Shown piece by piece: positions 24,041 through 34,057 of a stretch of 64,000 nucleotides of DNA. How positions within the stretch are numbered: the first letter of the stretch is position 1; every line of letters starts with the position of its first letter. This DNA comes from Solirubrobacter sp963792915 (lineage in GTDB: Bacteria; Actinomycetota; Thermoleophilia; Solirubrobacterales; Solirubrobacteraceae), in NCBI GenBank assembly GCA_963792915.1, contig CAWBYD010000003.1, forward strand, positions 1,868,964 through 1,932,963. The letters run 5' to 3'. A model generated the notes under the pieces. That model was given only the letters and a program-made list of their open reading frames with translations, was not told the DNA's origin and did no database searches. The position numbers and the translations under genes were made by a program.

Positions 24041-27000
24041 ATGGTGCTCGCCGTGCTGCACCTGCATCGAGCCGAACGGGCCGACGGGCTCGTCGACGCG
24101 CTGGGCAAGCTGCTCGCGGTCGTGCCCGCGGATCCGTTCGCTGTCGAGGTCGTGAGCGTCCCGACGCGCGGGATCGAGCGCTGGCTCGCGCAGCAGACTG
24201 CCGCGCGGCTGGGGATCTGCGCGAACGTCGAGTTCCCGCCGCCGCGGCGGCTGCTCGGCGACGCCGTGGCCGTCGCCGCGGGCATCGACCCCGAGCGCGA
24301 CCCCTGGCTCCCCGAGCGCATGGTGTGGCCGCTGCTGGAGGTGGTCGACGCGTGCCTGGGGGAGCCGTGGCTGGCCGAGCTGACCGCCCATCTGGCGCGC
24401 CCTGAGCGGCGCTTCGGGGCGGTCCGCCACCTCGCCGACCTCTACGACCGCTACGCGCTGCAGCGGCCCGAGCGCGTGCTGGCCTGGGCGCGCGGGGAGC
24501 AGGAGCACTGGCAGGCCGAGCTGTGGCGGCGGCTGGCCGCGGCGATCGGCATCCCCGGCCCGGCGGAGCGGCGCGCGCGCGCCTGCGAGCGCCTCCGGGC
24601 CGAGCCGGGCGCCGTCGAGCTGCCTGAGCGGCTGTCGCTGTTCGGCCTCACGCGGCTGCCGGCGGGCCACCTCGAGGTGCTGCGCGCGCTCGCCGTGCAT
24701 CGCGACGTGCACCTGTTCGTCCTGCATCCGTCCCCGGCGCTGTGGGCGAAGGTCGCGGGCTCGCCGCCGGTGCTGCGGCGCGCCGAGGACCAGACGGTGG
24801 GGCTGGCGCGCAACCGTCTGCTCGCGTCCTGGGGGCATGACGCGCGCGAGCTCGGGCTCGTGCTGGCGGCGGCGGGCGAGGCGGTCGACCACCACCATCC
24901 CGCCCCGCCGCCCGGCGAGACGCTGCTGGCGCGCCTGCAGGCCGACATCCGCGCCGACCGCGCGCCCGCGGGGGACTTCGCCGGCGCCGACTCCAGCGTC
25001 GTCGTGCACGCCTGCCACGGCCGCGCGCGCCAGGTCGAGGTGCTGCGCGACGCGATCCTGCACCTGCTCGCCGACGATCCCACGCTCGAGCCGCGCGACG
25101 TGATCGTCATGTGCCCGGACATCGAGGCCTACGCGCCGCTGATCGCGGCGACGTTCGGGGCGGCCGACGAGGACCTCCCGCCCGGGCTCGCGCCGCCCGA
25201 CCTGCGCGTGCGGCTCGCGGACCGCTCGCTGCGCCAGACCAACCCGGTGCTCGGCGTGGTCGCGCGGCTGCTCGACCTGGCGGGGGAGCGGCTGACCGCC
25301 TCGCAGGTGCTCGACCTCGCCGACCGCGAGCCGGTGCGGCGCCGCTTCCGGCTCGACGACGACGATCTCGCCCGGCTCGAGGACTGGGTCGCGGCCAGCG
25401 GCATCCGCTGGGGGCTCGACGCCGAGCACCGCGCGCCGTTCAAGGTCGACCTGCTCGCCGGCACCTGGCGCGCCGGGCTGGACCGCCTGCTGGTCGGCGT
25501 GACGATGACCGAGGACGAGCAGCGGCTGTTCGCCAGGGTGCTGCCGCTCGACGACGTCGACAGCGGCGCGATCGACCTCGCCGGGCGCTTCGCGGAGCTG
25601 CTCGCGCGGCTGCGGGCCGCGGTCGACGCGCTCAGTGCGGCCCAGACCGTCGCGGAGTGGGCGCGGGCGCTGCGCGCGGCCGCCGACGCGCTGACCCTCA
25701 CCGCGCCGCGCGAGGCCTGGCAGCGCGCGGAGCTCCAGCGCCTGCTCGACGACGTCGCGGGCGAGGCGGGCGAGCATGCGACGCCGCTGTCGCTGACCGA
25801 GCTGCGCGCGCTGCTCGCCGAGCGCCTGCAGGGGCGCCCGACGCGCGCGAACTTCCGCACCGGCCACCTGACGATCTGCACGCTCGTGCCGATGCGCTCG
25901 GTCCCGCATCGCGTCGTCTGCCTGCTCGGGCTCGACGACGGGGCGTTCCCGCGCCGCTCGCCGCGCGACGGCGACGACCTGACGCTCGCCGACCCGCACG
26001 TGGGCGACCGCGACGTGCGCACCGAGGACCGCCAGCTGCTGCTCGACGCGTTGCTGGCGGCGCGCGAGCGGCTGCTGATCACCTACGCCGGCAAGGACGA
26101 GCGCACGAACCTCGACAAGCCGCCGGCGGTCCCGGTGGGCGAGCTGCTGGACACGATCGAGCGCACCGCGCCCGGCGTCGACGTCGTCGTCCACCACCCG
26201 CTGCAGCCGTTCGACCCGCGCAACTTCCAGGCCATCGAGCCGTGGAGCTTCGACCCGGTGACGCTGGCCGGCGCCCGAGCGCTGTCGGCGCCGCGGGTCG
26301 CGCCCGGCCCGTTCCTGCCCGCGCCGCTGGCGCCGTTCGACGAGCCGCTCGAGCTCGAGGACCTCGTGCGCTTCGTCTCGCACCCGGTGCGCGCGTTCCT
26401 GCGCCGGCGGCTGCAGATCAGCCTCGCCGACTATTCCGAGGAGGTGCAGGACGCGCTCGCGGTCGAACTCGACGGCCTCCAGCGCTGGGGCGTCGGCCAG
26501 CGGCTGCTCGACGCGCGGCTGGACGGCGTCGACGTGGCGACGGCGCGCCGCGCCGAGATCGCGCGCGGCGCGCTCCCGCCCGGCCAGCTCGGGGCGCCGG
26601 TGGTGCACGGGCTGCTGCCGACCGTCGAGGCGATCGCCGCCAGCGTGCCGCCCGGGCCGGCCTCGGAGTCCGTCGACGTGCGGGTCACGCTGGCCGGCGG
26701 GCGTGTGCTGACCGGCACCGTGCCCGGCGTGCGCGGCACGGTGCTGACCGCCGCGAGCTTCTCGCGCGTCGCCCCCAAGCACCGGCTCGTGGCCTGGGTC
26801 CGGCTGCTCGCACTGACCGCGGCGCGGCCCGACTCCGGCTACTCGGCGCAGACGATCGGCCGCGGGAGCGACGGCGTGCTGGTCAAGCGGCTGCCGGCGC
26901 TCGACGCGCTCGCCGCGCGCGAGCAGCTGGCGGCGCTGCTGGAGCTGTTCGACCTCGGCATGCGCGAGCCGCCGCCGCTCTACTGCGCGACCTCGGCCGC

Positions 27001-27238
27001 CTACGCGCAGGCGGTCCGCGAGGGCGCCGACGGCACACGCGCCTTGCGCGCCGCATGGGTGTCGGACTACGCCTTCCCGCGCGAGGACGCCGATCCCGAA
27101 CACGTGCTGGTGCTCGGCGGCGAGGACCCGTTCGCGGCGCCCGCGCGCGACGGCGAGCGCTGGTTCGCGGACGAGCCGACGCGCTTCGGGCAGTGGGCGC
27201 GGCGGCTGTGGGACGCGCTGCTGGAGCACGAGCGGTGA
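24041..27238 (+). CDS. recC: Exonuclease V subunit gamma (RecC)
   Basis: 1065 residues. Structural partner in RecBCD that splits the duplex and reads Chi-like sequences; an inactivated helicase fold without intact Walker motifs. Recognisable stretches are LHLHRAERADGLVDALGKLL at the start, VPTRGIERWLAQQ, SLFGLTRLPAGHLEVL, VVHACHGRARQVEVLRDAIL and VCLLGLDDGAFPR. ATG at 24041. The stop overlaps the recB GTG (GTGA). The order recC-recB-recD with overlaps at each junction indicates one operon. Confidence 0.93.
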   Translation: MVLAVLHLHRAERADGLVDALGKLLAVVPADPFAVEVVSVPTRGIERWLAQQTAARLGICANVEFPPPRRLLGDAVAVAAGIDPERDPWLPERMVWPLLEVVDACLGEPWLAELTAHLARPERRFGAVRHLADLYDRYALQRPERVLAWARGEQEHWQAELWRRLAAAIGIPGPAERRARACERLRAEPGAVELPERLSLFGLTRLPAGHLEVLRALAVHRDVHLFVLHPSPALWAKVAGSPPVLRRAEDQTVGLARNRLLASWGHDARELGLVLAAAGEAVDHHHPAPPPGETLLARLQADIRADRAPAGDFAGADSSVVVHACHGRARQVEVLRDAILHLLADDPTLEPRDVIVMCPDIEAYAPLIAATFGAADEDLPPGLAPPDLRVRLADRSLRQTNPVLGVVARLLDLAGERLTASQVLDLADREPVRRRFRLDDDDLARLEDWVAASGIRWGLDAEHRAPFKVDLLAGTWRAGLDRLLVGVTMTEDEQRLFARVLPLDDVDSGAIDLAGRFAELLARLRAAVDALSAAQTVAEWARALRAAADALTLTAPREAWQRAELQRLLDDVAGEAGEHATPLSLTELRALLAERLQGRPTRANFRTGHLTICTLVPMRSVPHRVVCLLGLDDGAFPRRSPRDGDDLTLADPHVGDRDVRTEDRQLLLDALLAARERLLITYAGKDERTNLDKPPAVPVGELLDTIERTAPGVDVVVHHPLQPFDPRNFQAIEPWSFDPVTLAGARALSAPRVAPGPFLPAPLAPFDEPLELEDLVRFVSHPVRAFLRRRLQISLADYSEEVQDALAVELDGLQRWGVGQRLLDARLDGVDVATARRAEIARGALPPGQLGAPVVHGLLPTVEAIAASVPPGPASESVDVRVTLAGGRVLTGTVPGVRGTVLTAASFSRVAPKHRLVAWVRLLALTAARPDSGYSAQTIGRGSDGVLVKRLPALDALAAREQLAALLELFDLGMREPPPLYCATSAAYAQAVREGADGTRALRAAWVSDYAFPREDADPEHVLVLGGEDPFAAPARDGERWFADEPTRFGQWARRLWDALLEHER

Positions 27239-30200
27239 GCGGGTTCGACGTCTGCGGGCCGCTGCCGGCGGGCGTGACGGTGCTCGAGGCCAGCGCGGGG
27301 ACAGGCAAGACGTTCACGATCGCGGCCCTGGCGGCGCGCTACGTCGCCGAGGGCACGCCGCTGTCGGAGCTCCTGCTCGTGACGTTCACGCGGATGGCGA
27401 CCGGTGAGCTGCGCGAGCGCGTGCGCGAGCGGCTGGTGAGCGCCGAGCGCGCGCTCGCCGGGCCGCTTCCCGAAGACGCGGACGAGGTCGAGCGGCTGCT
27501 CGCTTCGGCCGACGTCGAGCGCCGGCGCGAGCGGCTCGCGCGCGCGCTGGCGGACTTCGACGCCGCCACGATCGCCACCACCCACGGCTTCTGCCAGGAG
27601 GTGCTCGGCGGGCTCGGCGTGGCCGGCGACATCGATCCCGGGACCGTGCTGGTCGAGGACCCGCGCGACCTCGTGGCCGAGGTCGTCGACGACCTCTACA
27701 TCCGGCGCTTCGCGAGCGGCGACGAGCCGCCGTTCGACCGCCGCCAGGCGCTGCGGATCGCGCTCACCGCGGTCGAGAACCCGGACGCGCCGATCTCCCC
27801 GCCGGCCTCGCACGACCCCGGCCGGGCGCCGATGCGCCGGCGCTTTGCCGAGGCGGTCCGCGGCGAGTTCGCGGCGCGCAAGCTGCGGCTCGGCGTGATG
27901 ACCTTCGACGACCTGCTGACGTCGCTCGAACGGGTCCTGGGCGGCGCGATGGGGCCGGCCGTCGTCGCGCGGCTGCGCGAGCGCTACCGCGTCGTGCTGG
28001 TCGACGAGTTCCAGGACACCGATCCGGTGCAGTGGGAGATCATGCGTCGCGCGTTCGCGGGCGGGTCGGCGCTCGTCCTGATCGGCGATCCCAAGCAGGC
28101 GATCTACGCGTTCCGCGGCGCCGATGTCTATGCCTATCTCGAAGCGGCCGACGAGGCCGGCGAGCGCGCGACACTGCGGGACAACTGGCGCAGCGACCAG
28201 CGGCTGCTCGACGCCTACGACGCGCTGTTCGGCAACGCCCGGCTCGGGCACCCGGGGATCGTCTACCGGCAGATGCGGGCCGCCGTCGCCGACCGCGCGC
28301 CCGAGCTCGGCGGTCTCCCGCTGCGGGTGCGCGTGCTGCACCGCGACGGCGGCGCCGTCGCGCTGACCCGGAGCGGCTACGCGGCGGTCGGCTCCGCGCG
28401 CGAGCAGATCGCCGCCGACCTCGCGGCCGACGTCGTGTCGCTGCTCGGGCGGGGGACCGTGGCGCCGGGCGAGGTCGCGGTCCTGGTGCGCACCAACAAC
28501 GCCGCCGCGCTGATCCGCGACGCGCTCGCCGCCGCGCGCGTGCCCGCGGTGATCAACGGCGCGGGCAGCGTGTTCGCGACCGGGCCGGCCGGCGACTGGC
28601 TGCGGCTGCTCGAGGCCATCGAGCGCCCGGCGTCCGTGCTGCGGGCACGCGCCGCGGCGCTCACGCGCTTCCTGGGCTGGACCGCGACCGAGGTCGCGAC
28701 GGCCGGGGACGACGCGTGGGAGGACGTCCACCGGCGCCTGCACGAGTGGGCCCGGATCCTGCGGCTGCGCGGCGTCGCGGCGCTTGCCGAGACCCTGACG
28801 CTGGCCGAGGGGCTGCCCGAGCGCGTGCTGCGCCGGCCCGGCGGCGAGCGCGACCTGACCGACCTGCGCCACATCGCGCAGCTGCTGCACGCGGCCGCCA
28901 CCGAGGAGCAGATGGGCACGGCGGCGCTGACGCTGTGGCTGCGGCGGCGCATCGCCGAGGCGGGCGCCGACACCGGCGACGAGGAGCGCAGCCGGCGCCT
29001 GGAGTCCGACGCCGCCGCGGTGCAGGTGCTGACGATCCACCGCAGCAAGGGGCTCGAGTTCCGGGTCGTCTACTGCCCCGACCTGTGGGATTCCGACCTG
29101 GGTGTCCGAGGAGCCCGTGCCGGTCGCCTTCCACGATCCCGAGGCGGACGACGAGCGCCGGATCGACGTCGGGCTCGACGGCCCGGAGTATGTCCGCCAC
29201 CGGCGCCAGGAGCTGATCGAGCAGCGCGGCGAGGACCTCCGGCTCGCCTATGTCGCGCTGACCCGCGCCCGCCACCAGGCCGTGCTGTGGTGGGCGAGCT
29301 CGACGTCGAGCCGCCACTCGGCGCTCGGGCGGCTGCTGTTCGCCCGCGATGACGACGGCAACGTCGACTGGCGGGGCAAGCTCGCGCCGTCCGACGCCGC
29401 CGTCGTCGAGCGGCTGCAGGCGCTCGGCCCGTGCGTGAGCGTCGAGCGCTGCGCCCCGCGCGCGCCCGGCACGCACCGCAGCGAGGCGTCCGGGCCGCCC
29501 GCGCTCGCGGCGGCCGTCTGGGAGCGCGCGCTCGACTGGGACTGGCGCCGCACGTCCTACAGCGACATCACCGCCGCCGCCCACGACGCCCGCGTCGCGA
29601 GCGAGCCCGAGGAGGCCGAGCCCGGCGACGACGAGGGCGCGCCCGGCGACCTCGCGGCGCCCGGCGCGCCCGCCGCCGACTCGCCGCTCCCCCTCGGCGC
29701 GATGCCCGGCGGCGCGGACGTCGGCACATTCGTGCACCGCGTGCTCGAGGCGACGGACTTCGCGGCCGCCGACCTCGACGCCGAGCTCGCCGCCCGGGTC
29801 GCGGGGGTGCGGGCGCGACGGGCGCTCGACGTGGGCGACGAGTCCGCGGTCGTCGCCGGGCTGCGCGCCGCGCTCGAGACGCCGCTCGCCGGCGCGCTGC
29901 GGTTGCGCGACGTCGCCCGCGCCGACCGGCTCGACGAGCTGACCTTCGAGCTCCCGCTGGCGGGCGGCGACGTGCCGTTCGGCGCGGTCGCTCCCGAGGC
30001 GATCGGGGCGCTGCTGCGCGCGCACCTGCCCGCCGGCGACCCGCTGGCCGGCTACGCGGCGCGGCTCGACGACCCCGAGCTGCGACGCGGGTTGCGCGGA
30101 TACCTGACCGGCAGCATCGACCTGGTGGTGCGCGCCGGCGGGGCGTTCACGATCGTCGACTACAAGACCAACCGGCTCGCGCCGCCCGACGAGCCGCTGA

Positions 30201-30454
30201 CCGCCTGGCACTACCGGCCCGCCGCGCTCGGCGCCGAGATGGAGCGCGCGCACTACGGCCTACAGGCGATCCTCTACACCGCCGCGCTGCACCGCTACCT
30301 GCGCTGGCGGCTCGCGGGCTACGACCCCGCGCGGCATCTCGGCGGCGTGCTGTACCTGTTCCTGCGCGGGATGACCGGAGCGCCCGGCAGCGGCGTCTTC
30401 GCGTGGCATCCGCCGGCCGCCCTGGTCGAGGCGCTGAGCGAGGCGCTGTCGTGA
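27235..30454 (+). pseudogene. recB: Exonuclease V subunit beta (RecB), interrupted by a single-base frameshift
   Basis: The region encodes a complete RecB of about 1072 residues if one base is removed from the GGG at 29100-29102. The first part (27235 to about 29100) has Walker A ASAGTGKTFTIAAL, motif Ia TFTRMATGELRERV, DEFQDTDPVQWEI, GDPKQAIYAFRGAD and the superfamily I motif VQVLTIHRSKGLEF. Reading stays open in the wrong frame to 29352. The second part resumes one frame over at GTG 29102 with VSEEPVPVAFHDP, AYVALTRARHQAVLWWA and the C-terminal nuclease core GSIDLVV and FTIVDYKTN. Either a true mutation, a sequencing/assembly error in a G-run, or two separately translated halves. Start GTG overlaps the recC stop. 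Confidence 0.85.
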
Positions 30455-32298
30455 TCGAGGACCCGTTCGACGTCCGCCGCGTGCAGGCCGCGCCGCCGCT
30501 GCTGCGCGCGTTCAACGACGCCGGCGTGCTCGCCCCGGCCGACGTCCACGTCGCACTCCGGCTGGCCGCGCTCGCCGGCGAGGCCGACGAGGCGGTCGTC
30601 CTCGCCGCCGCCCTCGCGGTGCGCGGACCCCGGCTCGGGCACGTCTACGTCGACCTGGCCACGATCGCAGCGACCGCGATGGTCGAGGACGAGGAGCCGG
30701 TCGACCTCTCGGCGCTGCCGTGGCCGGACGCCTCGACCTGGCCGCACGCGGTCGCCGCCAGCGCGCTCGCGGACGGACCGCTGCACCTGGAGGGCAGCTC
30801 GCTCTACCTCGACCGCTACTGGCGCGAGGAGCGCCGCCTGGCTGCCGACCTGCGCGCGTTCGCCGAGGCCGAGCCGGACGCGGTCGACGACGCACGGCTC
30901 GCCGCGGGCCTCGCCCGGCTGTTCGGGCCGGCCGAGCGCCTGTTCGTGCTCGACGAGGCGCCTGACGACGACCAGCAGCGCGCCGCCGCCGCGGCGGTGC
31001 TGCGGCGCCTCGCGGTCGTCGCCGGCGGCCCCGGCACCGGCAAGACGACGACGGTCGCCCGGATCGTCGCGCTGCTCGCCGAGCAGGACGGTCCCGCGCC
31101 GCTCGTCGCGCTTGCCGCGCCCACCGGCAAGGCCGCCGCGCGGCTCGAGGAGGCGGTGCACGCCGAGGCGCGCCGGCTCGACGTCGACGCGCACGTGCGC
31201 GAGCTGCTGCTCGGGCTGTCCGCGTCCACGCTGCACCGGCTGCTCGGCCGCCGCCCGGGCACCCACAGCCGCTTCCGCCACGACCGCGCCAACCGGCTCC
31301 CGCACGACGTCGTGATCGTCGACGAGACGTCGATGGTCTCGCTGAGCCTGATGGCGCGGGTGGTCGAGGCCGTGCGGCCGACGGCGCGGCTGATCCTGGT
31401 CGGCGATCCCGACCAGCTCGCGTCGATCGAGGCCGGGGCGGTGCTCAGCGACGTCGTCGGGCCCGCGGCGGACGGACCGCGCATGCGACCGCGGGCCGCC
31501 GCGCGGCTCGCGCGCGTGACCGGACGCGACGTCGCCGGCGAGGGCAGCGCGGCGATCGGCGACGGCATCGTCGTCCTGCGCCACGTCTACCGCTTCGGCG
31601 CGGGGATCGCCGACGTCGCGGCGGCCGTGCGCGACGGCGACGCCGAGCGCGTGCTCGACGTGCTCGCCGGCGGCCCGACCGGCGTCACCTGGCTGCCGGA
31701 CTCAGACGACCCGGAACCCCTGCGCGCCCCGACGCTCGCGGCGGCGCGCGCGGTCATCCGCGCGGCGGAGCACGGGGACGCAGCGGCCGCGCTCACGGCG
31801 CTCGGCCGCTTCCGGCTGCTGTGCGCGCACCGCCGCGGCGAGCACGGGGTCGCCGCCTGGCAGGAGCGCGTCGAGGCCTGGCTGGCGCCCGAGCTCGCCG
31901 GCCGCTGGTACCCCGGCCGCCCGCTGCTGATCACCGCCAACGACTACGGCCTGCGGCTCTTCAACGGCGACACCGGCGTCGTGGTCGCCGACGGCGAGCG
32001 CGTGAGCGCGGCGTTCGAGCGGCGCGGCGAGGTCGTCCACGTCCTGCCGGGCCGGCTCGAGGCCGTGGAGACCGTGCATGCGATGACCATCCACAAGGCG
32101 CAGGGCTCGCAGTTCGAGACCGCCGCGGTGCTGCTGCCCAGGCCGGATTCCCCGATCCTCACGCGCGAACTGCTCTACACGGCGGTCACCCGCGCCAGCC
32201 GGCATCTGATCCTGGTCGGCGCCGAGGCCGCGATCCGCGCCGCCGTGGCGCGGCCCGTCGCGCGCGCCTCGGGCCTCGGCGACCGGCTCTGGCGATAG
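30451..32298 (+). CDS. recD: Exonuclease V subunit alpha (RecD), 5'-3' helicase
   Basis: 615 residues, GTG overlapping the recB stop by 4 nt. Superfamily 1B helicase motifs: Walker A AGGPGTGKTTTVARI, APTGKAAARL, VDETSMVSLSLMARV, GDPDQLASIEAGAVLSDV, and the C-terminal VHAMTIHKAQGSQF and LLYTAVTRASRHLILVG. The N-terminal 190 residues are the helical RecBCD-contact domain. Complete, so the operon is damaged only in recB. If recB is truly broken, RecD would lack its partner. Confidence 0.94.
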   Translation: MIEDPFDVRRVQAAPPLLRAFNDAGVLAPADVHVALRLAALAGEADEAVVLAAALAVRGPRLGHVYVDLATIAATAMVEDEEPVDLSALPWPDASTWPHAVAASALADGPLHLEGSSLYLDRYWREERRLAADLRAFAEAEPDAVDDARLAAGLARLFGPAERLFVLDEAPDDDQQRAAAAAVLRRLAVVAGGPGTGKTTTVARIVALLAEQDGPAPLVALAAPTGKAAARLEEAVHAEARRLDVDAHVRELLLGLSASTLHRLLGRRPGTHSRFRHDRANRLPHDVVIVDETSMVSLSLMARVVEAVRPTARLILVGDPDQLASIEAGAVLSDVVGPAADGPRMRPRAAARLARVTGRDVAGEGSAAIGDGIVVLRHVYRFGAGIADVAAAVRDGDAERVLDVLAGGPTGVTWLPDSDDPEPLRAPTLAAARAVIRAAEHGDAAAALTALGRFRLLCAHRRGEHGVAAWQERVEAWLAPELAGRWYPGRPLLITANDYGLRLFNGDTGVVVADGERVSAAFERRGEVVHVLPGRLEAVETVHAMTIHKAQGSQFETAAVLLPRPDSPILTRELLYTAVTRASRHLILVGAEAAIRAAVARPVARASGLGDRLWR

Positions 32299-32494
32299 CG
32301 CGCAGCATCGACGCGCCGAGCAGCGCCGGCGCGGCGCCCGCGCGCTGGTCATCCGTGGGCTGGCGGTGACGTTCGCGCCGGCGCGGCTGACCGGCGGGTT
32401 CGCGGGCACCGCGCTCGCTCGTGGCGACGGTCGGCTCCCTGCCGGTGGATCATGTTGCGATGGACGTCACCCACCCGATCGACCGCGAGCGCGC

Positions 32495-33592
32495 TTGAGC
32501 GGCCCGCTGACCGGCACCCGCGTGCTCGAACTGGGCGGGATCGGCCCCGGCCCGTTCGCCGGCATGGTGCTGGCCGACCTCGGCGCCGACGTCGTCCGGA
32601 TCGATCGGCCGACCGGCCTGACGTTCGCCGGCCTGGACACCAGCCGCGACGTGCTGCTGCGCGGGCGCCGCACGCTCGGCGTGGACCTGAAGGGCGAGGA
32701 CGGCGCGGCGCTGATGCGGCGGCTGATCGGACGGGCGGACGCGTTCATCGACCCGTTCCGCCCCGGCGTGACCGAGCGGCTCGGCCTCGGGCCCGACGAG
32801 GCGCTGGAGCTCAATCCGCGGCTCGTCTACGGGCGCGTGACGGGCTGGGGGCAGACCGGGCCGTGGGCCGACGCTGCCGGGCACGACATCAACTACATCG
32901 CACTCGCCGGGCCGCTGGCGGCGATGGGCCGCGCCGGCAGCCCGCCGGCGCCGCCGCTGAACCTGGTCGGCGACTTCGGCGGCGGCGGGATGCTGCTCGC
33001 GCTCGGGATCCTCGCCGCGCTCGTCGAGCGCGTGGCGTCGGGGCGCGGCCAGGTCGTCGATGCCGCCATGGTCGACGGCGCCGCGCTCCAGTACGCCCTG
33101 ATCATGGGCTTCCGCGCCATGGGCGTCTGGAGCGACGAGCGCGAGAGCAACCTGCTCGACGGCGGCGCGCCGTTCTATGACACCTATGAGACCGCCGACG
33201 GCCGCTACGTGTCGGTCGGGGCGATCGAACCGCAGTTCTATGCCGAGCTGCTGCAGCGGCTCGGGCTGGATGCGGGGGACTGGCCGCAGTACGAGCGCGC
33301 GCGCTGGCCCGCGCTGCGCGCCGAGCTCGCGCGGCGCTTCGCCGCGCGCACGCGTGACGCGTGGACGGCCGCGCTGGGAGCCAGCGACGCCTGCTTTGCG
33401 CCGGTCCTGACCGCCGAGGAGGCGGCGGCGCACCCCCAGAACGTCGCGCGCCGCGTGTTCCAGACCGTCGACGGCGTGCTGCAACCGTCGCCGGCACCGC
33501 GTTTCAGCCGTACGCCCGGGGAGATTCGCACCGCGCCGGATGACGACGACTGGGGTATCGAGGAGCTCAGGCGACCTAGTACGCCGAAGTAA
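32495..33592 (+). CDS. Alpha-methylacyl-CoA racemase (CaiB/BaiF family)
   Basis: 365 residues from TTG at 32495, which gives the usual SGPLTGTRVLELGGIGPGPF start. Interconverts R and S 2-methylacyl-CoA esters, used in breakdown of branched fatty acids or sterol side chains. The three catalytic residues can be placed: His130 (AGHDINY), Asp160 (VGDFGGGG) and Glu245 (GAIEPQFY). Each is four positions after the known His126, Asp156 and Glu241 of the M. tuberculosis enzyme, so this is a racemase rather than a CoA-transferase. Stands alone; 197 bp upstream of it hold no gene. CoA ester substrate unknown. Confidence 0.92.
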   Translation: MSGPLTGTRVLELGGIGPGPFAGMVLADLGADVVRIDRPTGLTFAGLDTSRDVLLRGRRTLGVDLKGEDGAALMRRLIGRADAFIDPFRPGVTERLGLGPDEALELNPRLVYGRVTGWGQTGPWADAAGHDINYIALAGPLAAMGRAGSPPAPPLNLVGDFGGGGMLLALGILAALVERVASGRGQVVDAAMVDGAALQYALIMGFRAMGVWSDERESNLLDGGAPFYDTYETADGRYVSVGAIEPQFYAELLQRLGLDAGDWPQYERARWPALRAELARRFAARTRDAWTAALGASDACFAPVLTAEEAAAHPQNVARRVFQTVDGVLQPSPAPRFSRTPGEIRTAPDDDDWGIEELRRPSTPK

Positions 33593-33689
33593 GCAGGCTG
33601 ACACGGCGCTTCGGGGGAAACCGTCGCGGACGTCAATCGCCGTTGTCGCCGGTCTTGCGTCGATCCGCGGGCAGGCCGATGCCTCCTGT

Positions 33690-33995
33690 ATGCGAATCCC
33701 CAGAACGCTCTCCCTGGCGGCGGCTGCCGCCGCCCTGGCCGTGCTCGGCGCCCCGGCGGCGCACGCGGCGGCCCCTGCGGTGTGCAACGAGGCCGAGAAC
33801 TCCTGGCGCGGCGGCTACACGGTCACCGGCGATCCCGTCGACCCGAACCCGCCCGCCTTCCTGCGCGGTTCGCAGATGAAGGTCGGCAACGGCGAGGGCC
33901 TGGTCAACGCGGCTTTTCACTCGCCCGCGCTGCGCCTCTGCGGGCCGACCGACACCGGCGGCGGCGATGACGGCGGCGGGGTGCCGGTCAACTGA
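33690..33995 (+). CDS. Small secreted protein
   Basis: 101 residues from ATG at 33690. Signal peptide (RIPRTLSLAAAAAALAVLGAP, then AHA-AAPAV), mature part about 75 residues with two cysteines (VCNEAENSW and LRLCGPTD) and a Gly/Asp tail. No family recognised. It follows the racemase by 97 bp; whether they share a transcript is unclear. Confidence 0.6.
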   Translation: MRIPRTLSLAAAAAALAVLGAPAAHAAAPAVCNEAENSWRGGYTVTGDPVDPNPPAFLRGSQMKVGNGEGLVNAAFHSPALRLCGPTDTGGGDDGGGVPVN

Positions 33996-34057
33996 TCCGC
34001 GTGCGCCCGCGCCGGCCCGCCGCCGGCGCGGGCGCGGCGCGTGACTACGGTAGGCGG

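Noticed and set aside
24041..32298. Long open frames antisense to recC, recB and recD, some above 1000 codons
   Set aside because: These are reading-frame shadows expected at very high GC; they are His/Arg/Pro/Gln-rich without domain motifs, while the sense strand has full family signatures.
32299..32494. Possible gene between recD and the racemase
   Set aside because: Short frames only, no family motif and no ribosome site; treated as a spacer or promoter region.
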